DNA of 18,026 nucleotides from Candidatus Amesbacteria bacterium (GTDB lineage: Bacteria > Patescibacteriota > Microgenomatia > CAZETR01 > Amesbacteraceae), in the NCBI GenBank assembly GCA_030681075.1, contig JAUXUE010000060.1, positions 1 to 18,026 of the forward strand. Direction: 5' to 3'. Under the pieces are notes generated by a model that ran no database searches, had not been told where the DNA came from, and saw only the letters and a list, made by a program, of their open reading frames with translations. The position numbers and the translations under genes are program-made. How positions within the stretch are numbered: the first letter of the stretch is position 1; each line of letters begins with the position of its first letter. Of this stretch, positions 12,456 through 18,026 are shown piece after piece.

Positions 12456-12497
12456 ATGAATAATATTTTTAGTTCTTGTCAAAGTTGGCCGAAGTAA
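12456..12497 (+). CDS. Putative 13-residue leader peptide upstream of cysS
   Basis: The ATG lies at the promoter's expected +1 and opens a 13-codon frame: M-N-N-I-F-S-S-C-Q-S-W-P-K, then TAA (12495-12497). One Cys codon (residue 8, TGT) and one Trp codon are present. The stop lies inside the 5' arm of the hairpin at 12487-12520, the arrangement expected when a moving or stalled ribosome changes RNA folding before a terminator. The downstream operon encodes cysteinyl-tRNA ligase, so a link to Cys-tRNA supply is plausible but not proved. A non-coding small RNA is the alternative reading. Confidence 0.5.
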   Translation: MNNIFSSCQSWPK

Positions 12498-12520
12498 TCC
12501 CTATTGGGACTACTTTGGTC
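12487..12520 (+). promoter_or_regulatory. Large hairpin in the cysS leader
   Basis: GGCCGAAGTAATCCC pairs with GGGACTACTTTGGTC across a TATT loop: 15 positions with two G-U pairs and one A/C mismatch. It has no U-run after it, so it is not itself a classic terminator. Its 5' arm contains the last codons and stop of the leader peptide. Confidence 0.75.
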
Positions 12521-12526
12521 GTTATT

Positions 12527-12548
12527 ATCCCGCGAGAGCGGGATTTTT
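12527..12548 (+). terminator. Rho-independent terminator (attenuator) before the cysS operon
   Basis: ATCCCGC-GAGA-GCGGGAT: a perfect 7-base stem closed by a GAGA tetraloop, ending in five Ts. It ends 13 bases before the next gene's start, with no good promoter in between, so expression of the operon would need readthrough, as in attenuation. Confidence 0.85.
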
Positions 12549-12561
12549 AGTGCATAATTTT

Positions 12562-12777
12562 ATGAAAATAATTACAAAATTTTATTTTGACAAAGCCAAA
12601 TATTTGGTTGGTGATTATTTGGGTAACGAAGTCTTTCTGAAAGTCGACTATAAAAATGGTAAGTTTAGATTGTCAGAAGAATTACCAGAGCCACAAAATA
12701 CTCAAGTAATTATATATGCTCAAGATATGATCAAGCGAAAACATGGGTTTAATTTTTCTGATAATATTAAGATATGA
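12562..12777 (+). CDS. Small hypothetical protein, first gene of the cysS operon
   Basis: 71 residues from the ATG at 12562; GTG at 12550 would lie two bases after the terminator T-run and is less likely. The sequence has a mixed alpha/beta character (F-Y-F-D-K-A-K-Y-L-V-G-D-Y-L-G-N-E-V-F-L-K-V) and ends with Y-A-Q-D-M-I-K-R-K-H-G-F. No known family or catalytic motif was recognised and there is no membrane segment. It overlaps cysS by ATGA, so the two are translated together. Confidence 0.72.
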   Translation: MKIITKFYFDKAKYLVGDYLGNEVFLKVDYKNGKFRLSEELPEPQNTQVIIYAQDMIKRKHGFNFSDNIKI

Positions 12778-14165
12778 AACTTTACAATACAGCATCTAAA
12801 CAACTAGAAGAGTTTATACCAATAAAAAAGCGCAGGGTTGGGATTTATTCTTGCGGACCGACGGTCTATTGGAACCAGCACATCGGTCATATGTACGCCT
12901 ATGTACAGTGGGATAGTCTGGTTCGCTTACTTCGCTACAACGGATATGATGTCAATTGGGTCATGAATATTACCGACGTAGGTCATTTGGTCTCAGACGA
13001 AGACGAAGGTGAAGATAAGATGGAAAAGGGAGCCAAGAGGGAAGGTGTAAGTGTGGAGAGTATTGCCCAGAAATATACTGATCAATTTACCGAAAGCCTA
13101 GATAAATTAAATATTAAGCGGCCGGACATATTATGTCCTGCGACAAAACACATAACCGAAATTATTGAATTAATTCAAAAAATTGAGAAGAATGGCTTTG
13201 CCTACAAAACGAAAACAGGATTAGTCTTTGACACCGGTAAGTTTCCGGCTTACGCACAATTTGCAAATCTCAATTTGAAAGAGCAAGATGCGGGATCCAG
13301 AGTGACAGTCGACCCCGAAAAGAAAAACCCTTGGGATTTCTTGCTCTGGGTGACCAATCAACCTAATCATATTATGCAGTGGGACAGTCCGTGGGGTAGG
13401 GGATTTCCGGGGTGGCACATAGAATGTACTGCAATGTCTGTCAAATATTTGGGCGAAAAGTTTGATATTCATACTGGTGGCCGTGAGCATATCCCGGTTC
13501 ATCATACAAATGAAATTGCCCAAGCCTACGGGGCTTTTCGCCATCAGACTGCTAGTTTCTGGTTGCACAATGATTGGCTGATATTTGAAGGAGAAAAAAT
13601 TAGTAAGAGCCTGGGAAACAATATATTGGTTACAGATTTGATTGAAAAAGGTTTTTCACCACTTGCGCTGCGTTATCTTATTTTGACATCACACTATAGA
13701 AAAGGCATGAATTTTACCTGGAGTAGTATTGCTGGGGCACAGACGGCGTATGACAAACTCAAGGAGTTTGTAAAAAAGTGCTCAGTGCTCAGTGCTCAGG
13801 GAAGAACAACTTTGAGTAAAGAAAAACTAAAAAAGATTGACGGGTTTAGAGAAAAGTTTTTGGAAAGTGTCAATAATGACATGAATTTTGCCATGGGCTT
13901 GGCTGTAGTTTGGGAAATGATCAAGAGTAATATTCCAGACATGGACAAACTGGAATTATTGTTGGACTGGGATCAGATATTGGGTCTCGATTTGGCAAAC
14001 GTATCGATAGTGGAAATTCCCGAACAAATAAAACAATTGGCCACCATCCGCGAAAATCTCCGACGTGAAGGAAAGTTTGTGGAAGCCGATGAGTTGCGTA
14101 TGGAAATTGAGCAAAAGGGTTATTTTGTCAAAGATACTGCCAATGGAACAGTCATCAGCCATTAG
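12774..14165 (+). CDS. cysS: Cysteine--tRNA ligase
   Basis: 463 residues, the usual length. Class I aminoacyl-tRNA synthetase charging tRNA-Cys. C27 in Y-S-C-G-P-T and the HIGH box H-I-G-H (36-39) are followed by N-I-T-D-V-G-H-L, W-H-I-E-C-T-A-M-S and G-G-R-E-H-I-P-V-H-H-T-N-E, which supply the zinc ligands (Cys, Cys, His, Glu) that select cysteine. The KMSKS box is K-I-S-K-S (275-279). Residues about 335-342 (K-C-S-V-L-S-A-Q) are encoded by three tandem GTGCTCA heptamers, an in-frame addition at the start of the anticodon-binding helical region. It is preceded by a leader with terminator and followed by a toxin-antitoxin pair with its own promoter. Confidence 0.97.
   Translation: MKLYNTASKQLEEFIPIKKRRVGIYSCGPTVYWNQHIGHMYAYVQWDSLVRLLRYNGYDVNWVMNITDVGHLVSDEDEGEDKMEKGAKREGVSVESIAQKYTDQFTESLDKLNIKRPDILCPATKHITEIIELIQKIEKNGFAYKTKTGLVFDTGKFPAYAQFANLNLKEQDAGSRVTVDPEKKNPWDFLLWVTNQPNHIMQWDSPWGRGFPGWHIECTAMSVKYLGEKFDIHTGGREHIPVHHTNEIAQAYGAFRHQTASFWLHNDWLIFEGEKISKSLGNNILVTDLIEKGFSPLALRYLILTSHYRKGMNFTWSSIAGAQTAYDKLKEFVKKCSVLSAQGRTTLSKEKLKKIDGFREKFLESVNNDMNFAMGLAVVWEMIKSNIPDMDKLELLLDWDQILGLDLANVSIVEIPEQIKQLATIRENLRREGKFVEADELRMEIEQKGYFVKDTANGTVISH
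13778..13798. repeat. Three-unit heptamer repeat within cysS
   Basis: GTGCTCA repeated three times exactly; 21 bases keep the frame and add about seven residues. Confidence 0.85.
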
Positions 14166-14166
14166 A

Positions 14167-14195
14167 TTGACAAAAGGTAAGTGACATGCTTTAAT
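14167..14195 (+). promoter_or_regulatory. Promoter of the AbrB/PIN toxin-antitoxin operon
   Basis: Perfect TTGACA (14167-14172), 17-base spacer, extended -10 TGC-TTTAAT (hexamer 14190-14195). It begins directly after the cysS stop codon. Nine bases separate the -10 from the ATG at 14205, giving a leader of about two to three bases. Confidence 0.78.
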
Positions 14196-14204
14196 AGTAT
14201 TAAC

Positions 14205-14456
14205 ATGACGTATTCTACATTAACAACCCAATATCAAATTACTTTGCCTTCTGTGGTGCGTAAGGGGTTGGACGCTAAACCCGGTGACAGAATTATGTTT
14301 TTTGAATCAGCTGAGTCCGGAACAGGATTCTTTGTGGCCAAAATACCTGATTTTTTCTCTCAAGGGGGATCTTTGTCAAAATACAAGAAAAATTTCAAAG
14401 GGACTTACAATAGAGGAGACGTTTGGGTAGGATCCTATTTAGATAGAAATTCATGA
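14205..14456 (+). CDS. AbrB/MazE-type antitoxin (VapB-like)
   Basis: 83 residues from the ATG at 14205 (GTG at 14181 lies within the promoter). The N-terminus T-L-T-T-Q-Y-Q-I-T-L-P-S-V-V-R-K-G-L-D-A-K-P-G-D-R-I-M-F is the swapped-hairpin SpoVT/AbrB DNA-binding fold. The C-terminal half would bind and block the PIN toxin encoded next. It overlaps that gene by ATGA. Likely autorepresses its near-consensus promoter. Confidence 0.88.
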   Translation: MTYSTLTTQYQITLPSVVRKGLDAKPGDRIMFFESAESGTGFFVAKIPDFFSQGGSLSKYKKNFKGTYNRGDVWVGSYLDRNS

Positions 14457-14815
14457 GTGACACGGTAATAATAGATACTAACATTATATTGAGATATTTC
14501 CTTGATAATAATCTCGTCCTGGAAAAGCTTGTCAAATCCGGTAGAACTTTATTTATAACATTCCCAATAATATTTGAAGTGGTTTATGTTATGGAAAGAT
14601 TCTACAAAATTCACAGAGAACAGATCTATGAAAAATTGATGTCCCTGATAACCCGGGCAGAAGTCGAGTTGGAAGACAAAATGAGTATATCTACACTAAA
14701 CAAATATCGCGCATTCAAATCTCTGAGTATTGCTGATGCATATCTTGCCGAACTATCAAAATATACTGGGTATGAATTGATTACCTTTGATAAAAAATTA
14801 AAGAAAAACGTATGA
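14453..14815 (+). CDS. PIN-domain ribonuclease toxin (VapC-like)
   Basis: 120 residues. The four conserved acidic residues of the PIN active site are visible: D8 in V-I-I-D-T-N, E42 in F-E-V-V-Y, D95 in S-I-A-D-A-Y-L-A-E, and D113 in L-I-T-F-D-K-K-L. VapC toxins are magnesium-dependent RNases, often cutting tRNA. Pairing with the AbrB-type antitoxin gene just upstream (4-base overlap) makes this a type II toxin-antitoxin module. Its own stop overlaps the next gene's start by ATGA, so a third gene is coupled to it. Confidence 0.93.
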   Translation: MSDTVIIDTNIILRYFLDNNLVLEKLVKSGRTLFITFPIIFEVVYVMERFYKIHREQIYEKLMSLITRAEVELEDKMSISTLNKYRAFKSLSIADAYLAELSKYTGYELITFDKKLKKNV

Positions 14816-15414
14816 AATGGATATTAATTATTAATCTAATTTTGTTGAACCTTGGTCTTGGCTGGCTATTTTATAAATCACTCAATCAAACAGTTCTAAA
14901 TGTCCTGCCAGTCGTAAAAACTGAATATATTGATAAGTGCGGAAGCGAATGTCAAAAATACATTGACGCAAAAATAGTTTTTCCCAATCCATCTCCATCA
15001 ACTATTACCAAAACAGTTTATCAAACAATCCCAAAAACTAAAACCAAGAGTATAGTTTATGTCCCAATATCGGGATCGGGGAGTACGACAGCCAATGATT
15101 GGACGTCGATATCGGGCACTGACTTTTATTTGGATAAAGCCGATTACAAAGGACTGCAAGAAATATCGTTTGAGGGAAACTTAAAATTGTTTAATGGCAA
15201 CGGCATTGCCTACATGCGATTATTCGATGTTACCCATGGCATAGCGGTGCAAAGTAGTGATGCACAGACTTCAAGCCAAACTTCTACTCCAGTAAATTCG
15301 GGGGCTATCAATCTCTGGTCTGGTAAAAATCTCTACCGCGTCCAACTAAAAACTCTCACTGCTGACACGGCCGTATTTGACGGTGGCAAATTAAAAATCA
15401 CTGTGTTAAACTAG
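14812..15414 (+). CDS. Membrane-anchored or secreted beta-rich protein of unknown function
   Basis: 200 residues. An N-terminal hydrophobic segment (residues ~3-22, I-L-I-I-N-L-I-L-L-N-L-G-L-G-W-L-F) acts as an anchor or signal. Two Cys follow (C-G-S-E-C), then a Pro/Ser/Thr-rich linker (N-P-S-P-S-T-I-T-K-T), and a beta-rich domain from about residue 100 with an aromatic, Gly-rich pattern. It is probably displayed on the cell surface. It overlaps the PIN toxin gene by ATGA. No family was recognised. Confidence 0.72.
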   Translation: MKWILIINLILLNLGLGWLFYKSLNQTVLNVLPVVKTEYIDKCGSECQKYIDAKIVFPNPSPSTITKTVYQTIPKTKTKSIVYVPISGSGSTTANDWTSISGTDFYLDKADYKGLQEISFEGNLKLFNGNGIAYMRLFDVTHGIAVQSSDAQTSSQTSTPVNSGAINLWSGKNLYRVQLKTLTADTAVFDGGKLKITVLN

Positions 15415-15419
15415 TTCGC

Positions 15420-15977
15420 ATGGCTATTAAAACAAAGAAAGTAGTGAGAATAATCAAGAAAGTAGTAGTGCCAGTAGTGGAAGAGCAAACCGTCATTCGT
15501 AGTCATACAATGGGCATGCGATTGGCATTCATTGCAGTTGCCTGCGTTTTAGCGTTAGTTGGTTTTTGGTATAAGACTAAGTCTTGGCCCGTGATCGCAG
15601 TTGTCAACTATATGCCAATTACCAGATTTGAATTGGACCAGCTAATGTATAGCAAAGTCGGAAAAGAGGCTCTAGACGCTCTGATTACCCAAAAGCTTGT
15701 GGATCAAGAGTTAAAAAATAATAAAATGACAGTCACTTCAACGGAAATTGATGCCAGACTGGAAGAAATAAAAACTCAGCTTGGTACTCCGGAAAACTTT
15801 AATCAGATCTTGGAACTCCAAGGTGTCACCCAGGCCCAGCTTCGCGAACAAATTGATTACCAACTGAAATTGGAAAAATTGGTCCCAGTCTCTACCGATT
15901 CAGCCAAGATGCAGGCTGACATTTCAGCTACACTTTCCGGTCTTCGCAGCAAAGCCAAAATCTGGGTGGTAAAATAA
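15420..15977 (+). CDS. Membrane-anchored SurA-N-like chaperone domain protein (no PPIase domain)
   Basis: 185 residues. A basic cytoplasmic start (K-T-K-K-V-V-R-I-I-K-K-V-V) is followed by a membrane helix at ~35-54 and an extracellular part. That part begins I-A-V-V-N-Y-M-P-I-T-R-F-E-L-D-Q-L and continues with A-L-D-A-L-I-T-Q-K-L-V-D-Q-E-L-K-N-N-K-M-T-V-T-S-T-E-I-D-A-R-L-E-E-I, the typical helical N-domain of SurA/PrsA foldases. The parvulin PPIase domain that normally follows is absent; the protein stops after about one helical domain. It probably acts as a chaperone for exported proteins, perhaps pilins or surface proteins. Six bases separate it from the previous gene. Confidence 0.78.
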   Translation: MAIKTKKVVRIIKKVVVPVVEEQTVIRSHTMGMRLAFIAVACVLALVGFWYKTKSWPVIAVVNYMPITRFELDQLMYSKVGKEALDALITQKLVDQELKNNKMTVTSTEIDARLEEIKTQLGTPENFNQILELQGVTQAQLREQIDYQLKLEKLVPVSTDSAKMQADISATLSGLRSKAKIWVVK

Positions 15978-15981
15978 ATAA

Positions 15982-17757
15982 GTGAGGAAAATTCTTCCCA
16001 ATATACTAGTTTTCATAATTGTGTTTGGAATGTTGGCTGGTTTGTTTTGGATAGGACTCTTTGGCGGAACTCAAGAGAGGTTTACTGATCTCTTATTTTT
16101 ACCAAGAAGCGTAAATCAGGATATTGTCATCATCGCCATTGATGACAAATCCATAAATAAAATAGGTAGGTGGCCATGGAACCGCAAAATGCATGCTGAG
16201 CTTCTGGAAAAATTATCTTTACAAAAACCAATAGCAATAGGTTATGACGTAGCATTTCCCGAAGCCAGTAATCCGGAAAGTGACCAGGCTCTCAATAGTG
16301 CATTTTCAAAACACAATATTATCTTGCCTGTCGAGCAGGTCGATACAGGACTGCAAAAACCCTATGAACTATTTCAGACAAAGACAGGACTTGTAAATGT
16401 CGTAGTTGATCACGACGGTATTGTCCGCAGGATTCCAAGTGATAGTTTTGCCAGTAAGATAATAAATAAGAAAGCGGAAATAAGCGATAATTATTTGAGA
16501 ATCAATTATTCCGGAAAACCGGGTAGTTTTACGACATATTCTTTTATCGATGTCCTGGACAGCAAAATTCCCTTGGAGAATTTTGCCAATAAATATGTCT
16601 TGGTAGGCGCAACAGCTGTCGATCTTCACGACAGTCAAGTTACCCCAGTTTCCGCAGGCCGCGAGATGGCCGGAGTGGAGATACATGCCAATGCTATGGC
16701 AACTATACTAGAAAATAAATACTTAGTTTCTGAATCTCGTCTATTTACACTTTTAACCCTTTTTACTTTTACACTTTTGGCTGTAGCAACAGCGAGTTGG
16801 CCCATAGCCTGGTTGTGGTTAATAATATTTATCATCTATTCATTTGTGTCATTTGATCTTGGAATAATCCGTAATTTGATCTATACACCCCTTGCTATAA
16901 TTTTGGTCAACATCATAAGTCTTATTATTAGATATTTATCTGAAAGATCGCAAAAGGAATATATCAGAAAAGCTTTCTCTTATTATCTTTCCGATTCTGT
17001 ACTCAAGGAGATTCTCAAAGATCCATCAAAACTAAAATTGGGTGGGGAGCGCAAAGAAATAACGGTCTTGTTTACCGATATTGCAGGATTTACCAGCATT
17101 TCTGAAAAGATGGATCCGGTAGATCTAGCAAAACTATTAAACGATTATTTGACCAGAATGACAAAAATTGTTTTTGCAAACGCAGGAGTGCTCGATAAAT
17201 ATATTGGGGATGCGGTCATGGCTTTTTGGAATGCGCCTATCGCCAATCCCGATCATGCATATCTAGCCTGTAAGACTGCCCTGGAAATGCAAAATCAAAC
17301 TGGAGAATTTGGAATGAGAATAGGGATTAATACGGGGGATATGGTGGTCGGTAACATGGGATCGCAAATGCGTTTTGATTATAGTTTGTTGGGTGACAAC
17401 GTCAATTTGGGTTCCCGGCTTGAAGGCATAAATAAAGAATATGGAACTAAAATATTAATCTCCCAATCCACTCAATCTCTAATCTCTAATAAACTTGTCA
17501 CTAGATTTATCGACACAGTGGCTGTCAAAGGCAAAGAGAAGGGGGTAAGAATATATGAGTTACGTGAGACTCCTGCGCCAGCAGAATTTTCTATTGCCCG
17601 AGATTTGTATGAAAAAGGGGAGTTTGCAAAAGCTGCCAAAATATTTGAAAAAATAATTGACGATCCTCCAGCCAAAGTATTTCTAGCGCGCTGTCAAGAA
17701 TTTATCAAAATCCCACCTCCGAGGTGGGACGAAATCTATCATGCAAAAGATAAATGA
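15982..17757 (+). CDS. CHASE2-domain class III adenylate/guanylate cyclase
   Basis: 591 residues from the GTG at 15982. Layout: one TM near the start, a CHASE2 sensor outside the cell (~30-250, with D-I-V-I-I-A-I-D-D-K-S and G-R-W-P-W-N-R), three TMs (~250-320), then a class III cyclase domain (~355-510). Metal-binding D366 (F-T-D-I-A-G-F-T) and D410 (Y-I-G-D-A-V-M-A-F-W), K406, and N475/R479 in V-N-L-G-S-R-L-E are all present, so it should be active. K406 with the D-Y-S-L-L-G-D segment favours ATP. The tail contains a TPR-like helix pair and the P-P-P-x-W-D end common in this family. It should make cAMP in response to an external signal. Four bases separate it from the previous gene. Confidence 0.95.
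   Translation: MRKILPNILVFIIVFGMLAGLFWIGLFGGTQERFTDLLFLPRSVNQDIVIIAIDDKSINKIGRWPWNRKMHAELLEKLSLQKPIAIGYDVAFPEASNPESDQALNSAFSKHNIILPVEQVDTGLQKPYELFQTKTGLVNVVVDHDGIVRRIPSDSFASKIINKKAEISDNYLRINYSGKPGSFTTYSFIDVLDSKIPLENFANKYVLVGATAVDLHDSQVTPVSAGREMAGVEIHANAMATILENKYLVSESRLFTLLTLFTFTLLAVATASWPIAWLWLIIFIIYSFVSFDLGIIRNLIYTPLAIILVNIISLIIRYLSERSQKEYIRKAFSYYLSDSVLKEILKDPSKLKLGGERKEITVLFTDIAGFTSISEKMDPVDLAKLLNDYLTRMTKIVFANAGVLDKYIGDAVMAFWNAPIANPDHAYLACKTALEMQNQTGEFGMRIGINTGDMVVGNMGSQMRFDYSLLGDNVNLGSRLEGINKEYGTKILISQSTQSLISNKLVTRFIDTVAVKGKEKGVRIYELRETPAPAEFSIARDLYEKGEFAKAAKIFEKIIDDPPAKVFLARCQEFIKIPPPRWDEIYHAKDK
17711..17729. repeat. 19-base palindrome (9-1-9) at the end of the cyclase gene
   Basis: TCCCACCTC-C-GAGGTGGGA: perfect 9-base arms around one base, encoding the I-P-P-P-R-W-D tail. 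No T-run follows, so it is not a standard terminator. The geometry matches the palindrome in dnaX (8037-8055), with a different sequence. Confidence 0.75.
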
Positions 17758-17760
17758 CAG

Positions 17761-17769
17761 TGATAAAAT
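17761..17769 (+). promoter_or_regulatory. Extended -10 promoter of the ZIP gene
   Basis: TGA-TAAAAT (hexamer 17764-17769), exactly six bases before the ATG at 17776. Predicted leaderless start. Confidence 0.6.
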
Positions 17770-17775
17770 AATTTT

Positions 17776-18026
17776 ATGTTTTGGCAGTTGATAGGATTTT
17801 CGGTTTTGGGAAGTATAGGAGGATTGGTGGGGGGGGTACTCTTGCTGTTGCGCAAAAAACCGTTTAGTCATGGTCAATCACTGTTGATGGTCTCTTTTGC
17901 TGCTGGAGTCATGTTGGCTACGGCATTTTTGGATATTCTACCCGAAGCGGGGCTTCCTAATTGGGCAGCGATACTCTCCGGAATAATATTTCTTTTTTTA
18001 TTGGAAAAATCTCTCATTTGGTATCA
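17776..18026 (+). CDS. ZIP-family metal transporter, N-terminal part (runs off window)
   Basis: 83 complete codons before the edge. The start F-W-Q-L-I-G-F-S-V-L-G-S-I-G-G-L-V-G-G-V-L-L-L is the first membrane helix. The second contains S-F-A-A-G-V-M-L-A-T-A-F-L-D-I-L-P-E-A, the highly conserved ZIP helix II (S-F-A-A-G-x-(F/M)-L-x-x-A-F-x-x-L-(I/L)-P-E-A). A third hydrophobic segment follows (W-A-A-I-L-S-G-I-I-F-L-F-L-L-E). ZIP proteins carry zinc, iron or manganese into the cytoplasm. The metal-binding helices IV and V lie beyond the window. Confidence 0.88.
   Translation, partial: MFWQLIGFSVLGSIGGLVGGVLLLLRKKPFSHGQSLLMVSFAAGVMLATAFLDILPEAGLPNWAAILSGIIFLFLLEKSLIWY

Noticed and set aside
12456..12548. 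T-box riboswitch before cysS
   Set aside because: No T-box consensus and the leader is too short (about 90 nt); hence described as a leader peptide/terminator element.
17711..17729. Terminator of the cyclase gene
   Set aside because: No T-run follows and the palindrome lies within coding sequence.
1..18026. Alternative genetic code (TGA as glycine, as in SR1/Gracilibacteria)
   Set aside because: TGA ends many genes in ATGA overlaps at sensible family lengths, so it is used as stop.

Overview
The window reads as a piece of a small bacterial genome of the Candidate Phyla Radiation (Patescibacteria). This is inferred from several features together: every gene is on the + strand, genes are short and often overlap by ATGA, conserved proteins are pared down (a 93-residue YbeY, a DnaX without its zinc module), a CPR-style type IV pilus operon is present, degenerate seven-base repeats occur, and Shine-Dalgarno sequences are nearly absent. 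The genetic code looks standard: TAA, TAG and TGA all end recognisable genes. I cannot name the phylum from sequence alone.

Layout. 1-5480: type IV pilus operon with the end of the PilB ATPase, the PilC platform protein, four minor pilins (one carrying a very large beta-propeller-like passenger) and a membrane protein with a LytR_C domain. 5514-5963: a main-type prepilin under its own strong promoter. 5989-7173: a HIT gene broken by an in-frame TAA, then bS21 (rpsU), YqeY and a minimal YbeY. 7220-10760: a small membrane protein and the dnaX-ybaB-recR replication/repair cluster, interrupted by a small unknown gene and a nucleotidyltransferase-like gene. 10802-11708: a half-size MFS protein and a charged coiled-coil protein. 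11740-12269: a YefM/RelE-type toxin-antitoxin pair with a visible operator. 12286-14165: a 51-residue protein, a leader peptide with hairpin and terminator, a small unknown gene and cysS. 14205-14815: an AbrB/PIN (VapBC-like) toxin-antitoxin pair, overlapped by an exported-protein gene. 15420-17757: a SurA-N-like membrane protein and a CHASE2 class III nucleotide cyclase. 17776-end: the start of a ZIP metal transporter.

Regulation is the clearest unifying theme. At many transcription-unit starts a good -10 box lies a fixed six bases before the start codon, which puts the expected +1 on the start codon itself. These would be leaderless mRNAs. Inside operons, translation is mostly coupled by 4-base ATGA overlaps. 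The best candidates for undescribed biology are the leader-peptide/terminator element before cysS, the leaderless promoter grammar, the heptamer repeats inside recR and cysS, and the prepilin/beta-propeller fusion. No tRNA, rRNA, CRISPR array, IS element or complete prophage is visible, and no gene-free stretch exceeds 300 bases.
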